Shown: one piece after another, positions 20,059 through 28,510 of the stretch
Layout: the number at the start of each line of letters is the position of its first letter
Numbering within the stretch: the first letter of the stretch is position 1
NCBI RefSeq assembly: GCF_040409955.1
Contig: NZ_CP123384.1
Coordinates: 868,001 to 932,000, forward strand
Length of the DNA stretch: 64,000 nucleotides
Origin: Salipiger sp. H15
Lineage (GTDB): Bacteria; Pseudomonadota; Alphaproteobacteria; Rhodobacterales; Rhodobacteraceae
Direction of reading: 5' to 3'
Notes under the pieces: model-generated
The model's input: the letters and a program-made list of their open reading frames with translations, nothing else
Databases searched by the model: none
What the model was told of the DNA's origin: nothing
Made by a program: the position numbers and the translations under genes

Positions 20059-20243
20059 TCGGTCACGGCTTTTGCAACTTTAGCTGGCATGGTGAGGCAT
20101 TTTAGCCATTCCTTACCCTATTCGCGCTGCAATTAAGTCGCAGCTCTGGACTGATTCGCAGTATGGGATTGTTGAACAATCCGAAACTCCGCATAGTGCG
20201 CGGAAAAAGAAGGCATAACAGAGCAGTACAAGGATGAAGTGCT

Positions 20244-20945
20244 ATGTCTAAAATCGCCCTGGTGGACGATGACAGGAACATCCTGACATCCGTGTCCATG
20301 ACACTCGAGGCGGAAGGGTTCGAGGTTGAAACTTACAATGACGGGCAGTCTGCGCTGGATGCATTCAGCAAGAAGATGCCCGACATGGCCGTTTTCGACA
20401 TCAAGATGCCGCGCATGGACGGGATGGATCTGCTGCAACGGGTGCGCCAGAAATCCCGCATGCCGGTGATCTTCCTCACCTCCAAGGACGACGAGATCGA
20501 CGAGGTGCTCGGCCTGCGCATGGGCGCGGACGACTACGTCAAGAAGCCCTTCAGCCAGCGCCTTCTGGTCGAGCGCATCCGCGCGCTGCTGCGCCGCCAG
20601 GAAGCTCAGGCCGGCGAAGTGGTCGGGGATACCGAAGACACCAAGCTGATGACCCGCGGCTCGCTCACCATGGACCCGCTGCGCCACGCGGTGACCTGGA
20701 AGGGCAAGGACGTCTCGCTCACCGTCACCGAATTCCTGCTGCTGCAGGCGCTGGCCCAGCGTCCCGGCTTCGTGAAGTCGCGCGACCAGCTGATGGACGT
20801 CGCCTACGACGATCAGGTCTACGTCGACGACCGGACGATCGACAGCCACATCAAGCGCCTGCGCAAGAAGATGCGGACCGTGGACGAGGATTTCTCCGCC
20901 ATCGAAACTCTCTATGGCATCGGGTATCGTTACAACGAAGAGTAA
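20244..20945 (+). CDS. chvI: Response regulator transcription factor ChvI
   Basis: 233 residues, OmpR type. Receiver domain 1-120 with acidic pocket D8-D9-D10, phosphoacceptor D52 in [12 protein letters not shown] and K101-P-F; C-terminal winged helix 130-230 ending [13 protein letters not shown]. It pairs with the kinase ChvG encoded 3 bp downstream. In related bacteria this pair senses acid or envelope stress and controls exopolysaccharide, porins and central carbon genes. The ATG at 20244 follows AAGGATGAAGTGCT. The gene starts a six-gene colinear set running to ptsH. Confidence 0.93.
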   Translation: MSKIALVDDDRNILTSVSMTLEAEGFEVETYNDGQSALDAFSKKMPDMAVFDIKMPRMDGMDLLQRVRQKSRMPVIFLTSKDDEIDEVLGLRMGADDYVKKPFSQRLLVERIRALLRRQEAQAGEVVGDTEDTKLMTRGSLTMDPLRHAVTWKGKDVSLTVTEFLLLQALAQRPGFVKSRDQLMDVAYDDQVYVDDRTIDSHIKRLRKKMRTVDEDFSAIETLYGIGYRYNEE

Positions 20946-20948
20946 GCG

Positions 20949-22664
20949 ATGGCCCTGGCCGAAAGGATCTCGATGCGCGGCGACGAGTCGGGCGACAGGC
21001 AGGATGCCGATGTTGTTCTGGGCGACGACTGGGTCGCCCCGGACAGCACCGTCGAAAAGGAACTGCGTGACAGCCGCGCGCGGCGCTCGCTCTTTTCCCT
21101 GAACCGATCCCCGCTGACGCGCAAGATCATCACGTTCAACCTGATCGCGTTGAACGTGCTGGCCGCGGGCATTCTCTGGCTCAACTCCTCGCGCGACACG
21201 CTGGCCCAGCAGCGCGCCGATGCGACGCTCGCCCAGGCCGAGCTGATCGCCAACATGTTCGAGATGCAGCTGCCCGAGGGGGCGACCGTCAGCCTCGGCT
21301 CCTCCGACGGGATCGATGTCGCGGCCACGCTCGACGCGCTCGACCTGCACCGCGGCACCGACGTGCTGATCTTCGACAGCGGCAACTTCCTCGTCGGCGA
21401 GGCGGGCGGCCCGCCGCCGCTTCCGGCCGGCCCCACCGGGCGCGAGACGATGATCTCGCATTTCCTCGACCAGCTCTGGCACGGGATCTCGGGGGTCTTC
21501 TCCTATTTCCAGCAGACCGAGACGCTGGGGCTCGAGGACCGGCTGCGCCGGCAGATCGAGGCGGGCGACCCCGCCTCCGCCCGCGTCAAGGCTGGGCTGG
21601 GACCGGAGGGCGAGTCGCTCTTCACCGCCTTCACGCCGATCCACCAGGGCGGCACCGTCATCGGCAGCGTCGCCCTCGTCGCCGCCGCGCCCGAGATCGA
21701 CAAGGCGGTCAGCGCCGAGCGCGAGCGCGTGCTGCAGATGTTCGTCATCGCGACGCTGGTCTCGATCGGGCTCAGCCTCGTGCTGGCCTCGACCATCGCC
21801 AACCCCATCTCCGACCTTGCCGACGCCGCCGAGATCGGCCGCGACCGCAACAAGTCGCAGGGCAATTCCCGCCGCATCCGCATCCCCGACCTGACCGCCC
21901 GCCCCGACGAGATCGGCCGCCTCTCGGGCGCGCTGCGCGGCATGGTCGCGGCGCTCTACGACCGGATCGACGCCAACGAGCAGTTCGCCGCGGACGTGGC
22001 GCACGAGATCAAGAACCCGCTCGCCAGCCTGCGCTCGGCGATCGGCAGCCTGCGCATCGTCAAGAAGGAAGAGCACCGCGACAAGCTGCTCAACGTGATC
22101 GAGCACGACGTGCGCCGGCTCGACCGGCTGGTCTCGGACATCTCCAACGCCTCGCGACTCGATTCCGAGCTGGTCAAGGAAGAGGAGCAGGAGTTCAACC
22201 TGCTCGGGATGCTCGGCAACCTCGGCCAGTTCCTCGGCGAGGACGCGCGCAAGAAGGGCATCGAGTTCATCACCGACCTGCCCGAGAAGCCGATCCAGAT
22301 CAACGGGCTGGAGCCGCGGCTGGCGCAGGTCTTCGTCAACCTCATCACCAACGCCATCTCCTTCTGCGAGGACGGCGACGCGATCCGCGTCTGGGCCCGC
22401 CGCCGCGACAACCGCGTGCTGGTGGTGGTCGAGGACACCGGCCCCGGCATCCCCGAAGAGGCGCTGCAGAAGATCTTCAAGCGCTTCTACTCGCAGCGCC
22501 CGGAAAGCGATTTCGGCAACAATTCCGGCCTCGGCCTCGCCATCTCCAAGCAGATCGTCGAGGCGCATGGCGGGGTAATCTGGGCCGAGAACATCCGCCC
22601 GACCGAGGCCGACATCACCTCCGAACCGCTCGGCGCGCGCTTCGTCGTCGGCCTGCCCATCTGA
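20949..22664 (+). CDS. chvG: Sensor histidine kinase ChvG
   Basis: 571 residues. A cytoplasmic N-terminal tail of about 57 residues, membrane segment 1 at 58-80, a periplasmic sensor region 81-260 that includes a PPPLPAGPTG segment, membrane segment 2 at 261-283, HAMP, then the phosphoacceptor H352 in FAADVAHEIKNPLAS and an HATPase domain (NLITNAISF, DTGPGIP, GLGLAISKQI). It phosphorylates ChvI. The start lies 3 bp after the chvI stop. In relatives, periplasmic ExoR keeps ChvG off; no exoR is in this window. Confidence 0.93.
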   Translation: MALAERISMRGDESGDRQDADVVLGDDWVAPDSTVEKELRDSRARRSLFSLNRSPLTRKIITFNLIALNVLAAGILWLNSSRDTLAQQRADATLAQAELIANMFEMQLPEGATVSLGSSDGIDVAATLDALDLHRGTDVLIFDSGNFLVGEAGGPPPLPAGPTGRETMISHFLDQLWHGISGVFSYFQQTETLGLEDRLRRQIEAGDPASARVKAGLGPEGESLFTAFTPIHQGGTVIGSVALVAAAPEIDKAVSAERERVLQMFVIATLVSIGLSLVLASTIANPISDLADAAEIGRDRNKSQGNSRRIRIPDLTARPDEIGRLSGALRGMVAALYDRIDANEQFAADVAHEIKNPLASLRSAIGSLRIVKKEEHRDKLLNVIEHDVRRLDRLVSDISNASRLDSELVKEEEQEFNLLGMLGNLGQFLGEDARKKGIEFITDLPEKPIQINGLEPRLAQVFVNLITNAISFCEDGDAIRVWARRRDNRVLVVVEDTGPGIPEEALQKIFKRFYSQRPESDFGNNSGLGLAISKQIVEAHGGVIWAENIRPTEADITSEPLGARFVVGLPI

Positions 22665-22668
22665 CCCC

Positions 22669-23109
22669 ATGACCAGCCCCGCCCCGCTGATCCTGCACGC
22701 CACCGCGGTGGCGGTGAACGGCCGCGCGCTGCTGATCCGCGGCGCCTCGGGGGCGGGAAAATCCGGGCTCGCACTCGAGATGATGGCGCGCGGCGCGCAG
22801 CTCATCGCGGATGACCGGGTGGTGCTGACGCTCGAGGACGGGCGCCTCTGGGCCAGCCCCCCTGCCCCGATCGCCGGGCTGATCGAGGCGCGCGGGCTGG
22901 GGCTATTGCCCGTCGACCACCTGCCCCGCGCCGAGGTGGTCGCGGTGCTCGACCTCGACACCCCCGAAACCGAGCGCCTGCCGCCTGACCGGGAAATCAT
23001 GCTGCAGTCGCGAATTCTCCCCTTGCTTCACAATGCCGCGCATCCCTATTTTCCCGCAGCGCTCGTTCAATATCTGAAAGGCGCAACAAGGGATCCGCAG
23101 AATGGATGA
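22669..23109 (+). CDS. hprK: HPr kinase/phosphorylase, short alphaproteobacterial form
   Basis: 146 residues: only the C-terminal catalytic domain of the Firmicute enzyme, as usual in alphaproteobacteria. P-loop G25-A-S-G-A-G-K-S32, followed by LIADDRVVL with catalytic aspartates, and a C-terminal AAHPYFPAALVQYL helix. It phosphorylates a serine of HPr and removes it, linking metabolic state to the PTS relay. It starts 4 bp after chvG and overlaps rapZ by 8 bp. Confidence 0.92.
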   Translation: MTSPAPLILHATAVAVNGRALLIRGASGAGKSGLALEMMARGAQLIADDRVVLTLEDGRLWASPPAPIAGLIEARGLGLLPVDHLPRAEVVAVLDLDTPETERLPPDREIMLQSRILPLLHNAAHPYFPAALVQYLKGATRDPQNG

Positions 23110-24025
23110 CTCGCCGAAAGGACCCCAGCACGTCGTGCTGGTCACCGGCCCCTCGGGTGCCGGGCGCTCCACCGCGATCAACGCGCTGGAGGATTTCGGC
23201 TTCGAGGCGATCGACAACATTCCGCTGGGGCTGATCCCCCGGCTGATCGAGGGCCCGGCGCTGGAGCGCCCGCTGGCGCTCGGCGTCGACATCCGCAACC
23301 GCGACTTCACCGTCGACGGGCTGCTCTCGCTTCAGTCCGTGCTGGCCGGGCAGCCCCAGTTCACCGCCCAGCTGCTCTATCTCGACGCCGCGCCAACCGT
23401 GCTTGCGCGGCGATATTCCGAGACCCGCCGCCGCCATCCGCTCGCCCCCGACAGCGCCTATACCGAGGGCATCACCCGCGAGCTGGCGCTGCTCGAGCAG
23501 GCCCGTGCCGCCGCCGACATCCTGATCGACACCTCCGAGCTCAGCCCGCACGAGCTGCGCGCCCAGCTCGCCACCTGGTTCGCCGGGGAGCAGACGCAGC
23601 AGCTGGCCGTCTCGGTCGAGAGCTTTTCCTACAAGCGCGGCCTGCCGCAGGGGCTCGACACGGTGTTCGACTGCCGCTTCCTCGACAACCCGCACTGGGT
23701 CCCCGAACTGCGCGGCCTGACCGGGCTCGACGCGCCGGTGCAGGCCCACGTGAAGGCCGATCCGCGCTTCGAGCCCTTCCTGCAGAAGGTCGTCGACCTC
23801 GCGCTCTTCCTGCTGCCGGCCTGCACCGAGGAGGGCAAGGCGCACCTCTCGCTGGGATTTGGCTGCACCGGCGGACAACATCGTTCCGTCACCGTGACGG
23901 AATCCGTCGCGGGCGCCCTTGCGGACCGGGGCTGGCAGGTGTCAACTAGGCACCGGGAACTCGAACGCCGCGGCCATGCCGCCAAGGGCGTGGCAACTGG
24001 ACTGGACGAGAGGTCGCAGGCGTGA
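23102..24025 (+). CDS. rapZ: RNase adapter protein RapZ
   Basis: 307 residues. Walker A G16-P-S-G-A-G-R-S-T24, FEAIDNIPLGLIPRL, DIRNRDF and the C-terminal CTGGQHRSVTVTE segment identify RapZ/YvcJ. In E. coli it binds GlcN6P and guides RNase E to GlmZ; in alphaproteobacteria its RNA target is not established. It is embedded in the PTS gene set, overlapping hprK by 8 bp and the IIA gene by 4 bp. The last 30 residues are basic and less conserved. Confidence 0.93.
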   Translation: MDDSPKGPQHVVLVTGPSGAGRSTAINALEDFGFEAIDNIPLGLIPRLIEGPALERPLALGVDIRNRDFTVDGLLSLQSVLAGQPQFTAQLLYLDAAPTVLARRYSETRRRHPLAPDSAYTEGITRELALLEQARAAADILIDTSELSPHELRAQLATWFAGEQTQQLAVSVESFSYKRGLPQGLDTVFDCRFLDNPHWVPELRGLTGLDAPVQAHVKADPRFEPFLQKVVDLALFLLPACTEEGKAHLSLGFGCTGGQHRSVTVTESVAGALADRGWQVSTRHRELERRGHAAKGVATGLDERSQA

Positions 24026-24420
24026 TCGGCATCGTGATCGTGGCGCATGGTGGGCTGGCCAAGGAATACCTTGCAGCCGTGGAGCATGTGGTCGGGGCGC
24101 AGCCCGGAATCATGGCGATCTCGATCGAGGCCGACCACGACCGGGGCAAGAAGCAGTCCGAGATCTGCGCGGCGGCGGACAGCGTCGACACCGGCGACGG
24201 CGTGGTGCTGGTCACCGACCTCTTCGGCGGCTCGCCGTCGAATCTCAGCCTGCTCGCCTGCCAGCCCGAGAACCGGCGCATCCTCTACGGGATGAACCTG
24301 CCGATGCTGATCAAGCTCGCCAAGACCCGCCAGCTTCCGGTTCCCGACGCCGTGCGCGGCGCGCTCGAGGCCGGGCGGAAGTATATTGACAGCCAGAACG
24401 TCAGACCCGATCCCGTCTGA
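24022..24420 (+). CDS. PTS EIIA-Man-type protein
   Basis: 132 residues. Phosphorylatable H9 in IGIVIVAHGGLAKEYL, then TDLFGGSPSNLSL and GMNLPMLIKLA, as in mannose-class IIA (ManX-like) domains. No IIB, IIC or IID gene is present, so the protein likely acts as a regulatory phosphate acceptor rather than in sugar transport. The GTG at 24022 overlaps the rapZ stop by 4 bp. Enzyme I (ptsP) is not in the window. Confidence 0.9.
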   Translation: MIGIVIVAHGGLAKEYLAAVEHVVGAQPGIMAISIEADHDRGKKQSEICAAADSVDTGDGVVLVTDLFGGSPSNLSLLACQPENRRILYGMNLPMLIKLAKTRQLPVPDAVRGALEAGRKYIDSQNVRPDPV

Positions 24421-24456
24421 GGCCGCGTTACGGCCCGAACAATCAAGAGACCCGAC

Positions 24457-24738
24457 ATGAGTGATACCTGCGTTCGCCGCGTTCTGAACATCGTCAACGA
24501 GAAGGGGCTGCATGCCCGCGCATCGGCCAAGCTGGTCGAGGTGGTCGAGGGATTCGACGCCCACGCGGAAGTGTCCAAGGACGGGATGAGCGCCGGCGGC
24601 GACAGCATCATGGGGCTTTTGATGTTGGCAGCCTCCAAGGGAAGCTCTATTGAGGTCAAGACCTCCGGCCCCGATGCGGCCGCGCTTGCCGACGCGCTGG
24701 AAGCGCTGGTCGCCAACCGCTTCGGCGAGGACAACTGA
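24457..24738 (+). CDS. ptsH: Phosphocarrier protein HPr
   Basis: 93 residues. Phosphoacceptor H19 in NEKGLHARASAKLVE and the regulatory serine S50 in GGDSIMGLLML, matching Ser46 of Bacillus HPr, the HprK target. It passes phosphate from enzyme I to the IIA protein encoded upstream. A 36-bp gap precedes it and the ATG at 24457 gives the family N-terminus. Confidence 0.95.
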   Translation: MSDTCVRRVLNIVNEKGLHARASAKLVEVVEGFDAHAEVSKDGMSAGGDSIMGLLMLAASKGSSIEVKTSGPDAAALADALEALVANRFGEDN

Positions 24739-24765
24739 CAGCACCAGAGACGCCTGGGTGGGTGC

Positions 24766-25662
24766 ATGACGAAGCAGGGTGGCCAGATGCGTGACAGCTA
24801 TGACGCCTCGACCGGACGGGAAGCGCCGCTGCCGCCGCCCCCTGCGCCCTATGACAAGCGCAAGCTGAGCTACGCCAACACCTTCACCAACCCGTGGAAG
24901 GCCAACACGATCCGCGCGCTGGAGTGGATGACCGGGAAGATCCCGCTGATCCGCCTCGTGCGCCGTTTCGAGCGCGCCGGCGTGCCCGACGGGCAGGACT
25001 TCTGGGCGCAGGCGCTGCGCATGATGCGCATCGAGCTGCAGACCCCCTCCGAGCAGATCGCCCGCATTCCCGCCAAGGGTCCGGTGATCGTCGTCGCCAA
25101 CCACCCGCACGGGCTGGTCGACGGGATGATCCTCGCCGAGCTGATCGGCCGGGTGCGCACCGACTACCGCATCCTCACCCGCTCGCTGCTGACCGGGGTG
25201 CAGGAGATCGCCGAGTTCATGATCCCCGTCCCCTTCCCGCACGAGGCGACCGCGCGCGAGCAGAGCCTCGAGATGCGCGCCACCGCCATGGACCACCTGC
25301 GGCGCGGCGGGGTCATCGCGCTCTTCCCCTCGGGGGTGGTGGCCTCGTCGGGCTCGATGTTCGGCGCGGCGGTCGAGGCGGTGTGGAACCCCTTCACCGC
25401 CAAGATGATCCAGCGCTCGGGCGCGACCGTAGTGCCGGTCTACTTCCCCGGCCAGAACAGCCGCGCCTACCAGATCGCCAACCGGCTCTCGCCGACGCTG
25501 CGCCAGGGCCTGCTGATCCACGAGGTGATCCACGCCTGCGGCCGGCCGCAGACGCCGGTGGTCGGCGCGCCGATCAGCCCCGAGGAGGTGCGCGGCTGGA
25601 GCGGCACCCAGCGCGAGTTCGTCGCCTGGCTGCGCGAGCGGACGCTGGCGCTGAAGGGCTGA
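24766..25662 (+). CDS. Lysophospholipid acyltransferase family protein (PlsC-like)
   Basis: 298 residues. The acyltransferase motif appears as VVANHPHGLVDGMIL, one residue longer than the canonical H-X4-D, a variant seen in part of the family; IALFPSGVVASSGSMFG is the second block and VVPVYFPGQNS the last. A Pro-rich N-terminal stretch (PLPPPPAPYDK) precedes it. It probably transfers acyl chains to a glycerophospholipid, ornithine lipid or similar acceptor at the inner membrane. An ATG at 24787 (MRDSYD) is also possible. It starts 28 bp after ptsH. Confidence 0.82.
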   Translation: MTKQGGQMRDSYDASTGREAPLPPPPAPYDKRKLSYANTFTNPWKANTIRALEWMTGKIPLIRLVRRFERAGVPDGQDFWAQALRMMRIELQTPSEQIARIPAKGPVIVVANHPHGLVDGMILAELIGRVRTDYRILTRSLLTGVQEIAEFMIPVPFPHEATAREQSLEMRATAMDHLRRGGVIALFPSGVVASSGSMFGAAVEAVWNPFTAKMIQRSGATVVPVYFPGQNSRAYQIANRLSPTLRQGLLIHEVIHACGRPQTPVVGAPISPEEVRGWSGTQREFVAWLRERTLALKG

Positions 25663-25678
25663 GGTTCTGCAAAGGACG

Positions 25679-25765
25679 TGAGGGGGCGCTGCCCCCTCTT
25701 GGCCTGCGGCCAATTCACCCCCGGCGTATTTTCAAAGCGAAGAAGGGGCGGCGGCCCCCGCCGGG
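25679..25765. repeat. Dispersed extragenic element, CGTATTT-type
   Basis: GC hairpin AGGGGGCGCTGCCCCCT, a second arm GGCCTGCGGCC, then CCCCCGGCGTATTTTCAAA and GCGAAGAA. It lies between the convergent acyltransferase and hydroxybutyryl-CoA dehydrogenase genes and may act as a terminator. Confidence 0.7.
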
Positions 25766-25771
25766 CGCGGC

Positions 25772-26647
25772 TCAGCGGGTCGGGACAGGCTCCTCGCCGC
25801 GGTAGTCGTAGAAGCCGCGCTTGGTCTTGCGGCCGAGCCAGCCGGCCTCGACGTACTTGGTCAGCAGCGGGCACGGGCGGTACTTGGTGTCCGCCAGACC
25901 GTCGTGCAGCACGTTCATGATCGCGAGGCAGGTGTCGAGCCCGATGAAGTCGGCGAGCTCGAGCGGGCCCATCGGGTGGTTCGCGCCGAGCTTCATCGCC
26001 ATGTCGATCGAGCGCACGTTGCCGACGCCCTCGTAGAGCGTGTAGACCGCCTCGTTGATCATCGGCACCAGGATGCGGTTGACGATGAAGGCCGGGAAAT
26101 CCTCGGCCGAGGCGGCGGTCTTGCCGAGGTTCTCGACCACCTTCAGGCAGGCATGGTAGGTCGGCTCGTCGGTGGCGATGCCGCGGATCAGCTCGACCAG
26201 CTGCATCACCGGCACCGGGTTCATGAAGTGGAAGCCGAGGAACTTCTCGGGCCGGTCGGTGCGCGAGGCGAGCCGGGTGATCGAGATCGACGAGGTGTTC
26301 GAGGTCAGGATCGTGTGCGGCAGCAGGTGCGGCACCAGCCCCTCGAAGATCTTGGTCTTCACCGCCTCCTGCTCGGTGGCGGCCTCGATCACCAGGTCGG
26401 TGCGGGCCACCTCGACCACGTCGAGCGTGGTGGAAATCTTCGCCAGGGCGGCGTCGCGGGCCTCGGCCGAGATCTTCTCGCGGCTGACCTGGCGGTCGAG
26501 GTTGCGGGTGATCAGCTGCACCGCGGCGTCGAGCGCGTCCTGGCTGACGTCCGACAGGCGCACCTCGTAGCCCGCCAGCGCCATGACATGGGCGATGCCA
26601 TTGCCCATCTGGCCCGCGCCGACGACACCGATGCTCTTGATTTCCAT
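25772..26647 (-). CDS. 3-hydroxybutyryl-CoA dehydrogenase
   Basis: 291 residues. N-terminal Rossmann motif GVVGAGQMGNGIAHVMALAGYEV, then EAATEQEAVK, SNTSSISITRLA, the catalytic-His region FHFMNPVPVMQLVELI and KTAASAEDFPAFIVNRIL. The C-terminal domain includes GANHPMGPLELADFIGLD. It oxidises (S)-3-hydroxybutyryl-CoA to acetoacetyl-CoA with NAD, in fatty-acid, PHB or ethylmalonyl-CoA metabolism. A phasin gene 1 kb away fits PHB turnover. Confidence 0.93.
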   Translation of the reverse strand: MEIKSIGVVGAGQMGNGIAHVMALAGYEVRLSDVSQDALDAAVQLITRNLDRQVSREKISAEARDAALAKISTTLDVVEVARTDLVIEAATEQEAVKTKIFEGLVPHLLPHTILTSNTSSISITRLASRTDRPEKFLGFHFMNPVPVMQLVELIRGIATDEPTYHACLKVVENLGKTAASAEDFPAFIVNRILVPMINEAVYTLYEGVGNVRSIDMAMKLGANHPMGPLELADFIGLDTCLAIMNVLHDGLADTKYRPCPLLTKYVEAGWLGRKTKRGFYDYRGEEPVPTR

Positions 26648-26808
26648 GGGCCCTATCCTGCTCTGATGCGCGGCAACCTTATGCGCCCGCGCCCGCCCGC
26701 CGCAAGCGGAACACCGGCAATTTTTGCGAGGATTTTCGCATTAGCGAATTGTTGGGGCGGCGCGGCGATCCTGATCCCGGGTGAATGGGAATCAATTTGG
26801 GGGGCGTC

Positions 26809-27684
26809 ATGTCCGTTGCCGGATCCTTTCAGGGTGCACTGGAATATTTTCCATGCCGCTATGGCCGCTCGCGGCTGCTGTTCCGCGGCCCGAAACGCGC
26901 GCTCGACGGGCGTTACCTCGCCTTTCTCGGCGGGGCGGAGACCTTCGGCCGGTTCGTCGAGGCGCCCTTCCCGGTGCTGGTCGAGCGGGCGCTCGGCCCG
27001 GTGGAGGCGGCGGAGGAGCCGGGAGTGCCCTGCGTGAACCTCGGGGTGATCAACGCCGGGATCGACCTCTTCCTTGGCGATCCGGCGATCCTGAACCTCG
27101 CCGCGCGGGCGGAGCTCTGCGTCATCCAGGTGATGGGGGCGCAGAACATGTCGAACCGGTTCTACGGCGTGCATCCCCGGCGCAACGACCGCTTCCTGCG
27201 CGCCTCGGACCGGCTGCAGCAACTCTTCCCCGAGGTGGATTTCACCGAGTTCCACTTCACCCTGCACATGCTGGGGCGGCTGCGCGAGATCTCGGAGGAG
27301 CGTTTTGCCGAGGTCACCGCAGAGCTGCGGCTGGCCTGGGTGGCGCGGATGAAGCACCTGCTGACGCTGCTCGGCGGGCGCGCCGTGGTGCTCTGGGCGG
27401 CGGGCCATCCGCCGCCGGACACCCATGTCAACGCGCTCTCCCCCGCCCCGCTTTTCGTCGAGCGCGGCATGATCGAGGCGCTGCGCCCGCGGGCGGCGGC
27501 GCTGCTCGACCAGCCGCTGTCGCCCGCCGCGCTGCAGGCGGGCACCGGGGGCATGGTCTTTGCCGACTTCGAGGCGGGTGCGGCGGGCGAGGCGCTGAGC
27601 CCCGCCGCCCATGTCGAGATCGCCGCGGCGCTGGAGCCGGTGCTCCAGAGACTGCTCGCCCGGAAGCGGCGGCGCGCGCCCTGA
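26809..27684 (+). CDS. DUF6473-like protein
   Basis: 291 residues, no signal peptide. It resembles a Rhodobacterales family of unknown function (DUF6473) with the opening GALEYFPCRYGRSRLLFRGP, a conserved LAFLGGAETFGRFV, VNLGVINAGIDLFL and VIQVMGAQNMSNRFYGVHPRRNDRFL. The spacing of Gly/Ser/Asn/His elements is reminiscent of SGNH hydrolases, but I cannot place a catalytic triad. The ATG at 26809 has a G-rich sequence about six bases upstream; another ATG lies at 26785. Confidence 0.65.
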   Translation: MSVAGSFQGALEYFPCRYGRSRLLFRGPKRALDGRYLAFLGGAETFGRFVEAPFPVLVERALGPVEAAEEPGVPCVNLGVINAGIDLFLGDPAILNLAARAELCVIQVMGAQNMSNRFYGVHPRRNDRFLRASDRLQQLFPEVDFTEFHFTLHMLGRLREISEERFAEVTAELRLAWVARMKHLLTLLGGRAVVLWAAGHPPPDTHVNALSPAPLFVERGMIEALRPRAAALLDQPLSPAALQAGTGGMVFADFEAGAAGEALSPAAHVEIAAALEPVLQRLLARKRRRAP

Positions 27685-27708
27685 AAGGCGGCGCGCCGGG
27701 CCCGCGGA

Positions 27709-28416
27709 TCAGCCGGGGAAGACCGCGAGCTTGTTGCCGAGTTCGGCAAGCCGGCCCCAGTGCGCCCGGTAGTCCTCGCTCGCCTTCTGGAAGAAGGCGC
27801 TCTGGATGTGGATCAGGTCGGCCGGGGTCTTGCAGTGCAGGATCCGGTGCTGCGTCGCCACGTCCTCGCGCACGCGCTCGGCGGTGAAGCTCTGCAGCTC
27901 GGCGCCGATGTCGAGCATCGTGTCGACGAGCGCGGTGGCGGCATAGGGCTCGAGGTTCCAGCTCATGCGGAAGCTGCGCTCGTCCGCTGCGGCGGGCATC
28001 GCCTTCACCGCGACGGGTTTCGCGGCGACCGGCTTCGGGGCGGCGGGTTTCGGCGCGACCGGCGCCGGAGCCACCGCGGCCGGGGCGGGTTTCGCGGCCA
28101 CGACCGTCGCCTCGGGCGGGGTCGATTCGGCGGGTTTCGCCGCACTGCGGCGTGCCGGGGCGCGGGGCGCCGGCGCGGGTTTCACCGCCTCGGGCGCGGC
28201 CGTCTCGACCGGTGCCGGGGCCTCGACCTGCGGCGCCTCGAGGGCGGGCGCGGCGGCGGTCTCGATGACCTCAGGTGTCTCTTTTGCCACGGAAGTTGCG
28301 GCCTGTGCCGGTGTCACGGAGGCAGGTTTTACTGGGGTTCTGCGACGCGTCGCGCTGCCCCGCGACGATGTTGACTGGCCACGCGCTGCGGTCTTGCGGG
28401 GGGTCGGCTTATCCAT
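27709..28416 (-). CDS. Phasin family protein with Ala/Pro-rich N-terminal region
   Basis: 235 residues. Residues 1-150 are low-complexity: an S/T/R-rich tail, then many KPA, APV and VAAKP repeats. The C-terminal 85 residues (TALVDTMLDIGAELQSFTAERVREDV...CKTPADLIHIQSAFFQKASEDYRAHWGRLAEL) are a clear phasin helical bundle. Phasins coat polyhydroxyalkanoate granules; the N-terminal Ala/Pro/Lys segment resembles histone-H1-like or PhaF-type tails that can bind DNA. ATG at 28416 with GGAG nine bases upstream. No PHA synthase gene is in view. Confidence 0.85.
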   Translation of the reverse strand: MDKPTPRKTAARGQSTSSRGSATRRRTPVKPASVTPAQAATSVAKETPEVIETAAAPALEAPQVEAPAPVETAAPEAVKPAPAPRAPARRSAAKPAESTPPEATVVAAKPAPAAVAPAPVAPKPAAPKPVAAKPVAVKAMPAAADERSFRMSWNLEPYAATALVDTMLDIGAELQSFTAERVREDVATQHRILHCKTPADLIHIQSAFFQKASEDYRAHWGRLAELGNKLAVFPG

Positions 28417-28510
28417 GTCCGGGCTCCTTCCAAGCAGGATGGTACTGCCCAACCCTTACCACAGGTCAGGCCCGGGCGGCACGCTGCAGGCCCCGCCCGG
28501 AGCCAATTTG

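Noticed and set aside
20133..23000. Long minus-strand frame opposite chvI-chvG-hprK
   Set aside because: The plus-strand genes have complete catalytic motifs; the minus frame is a composition artefact.
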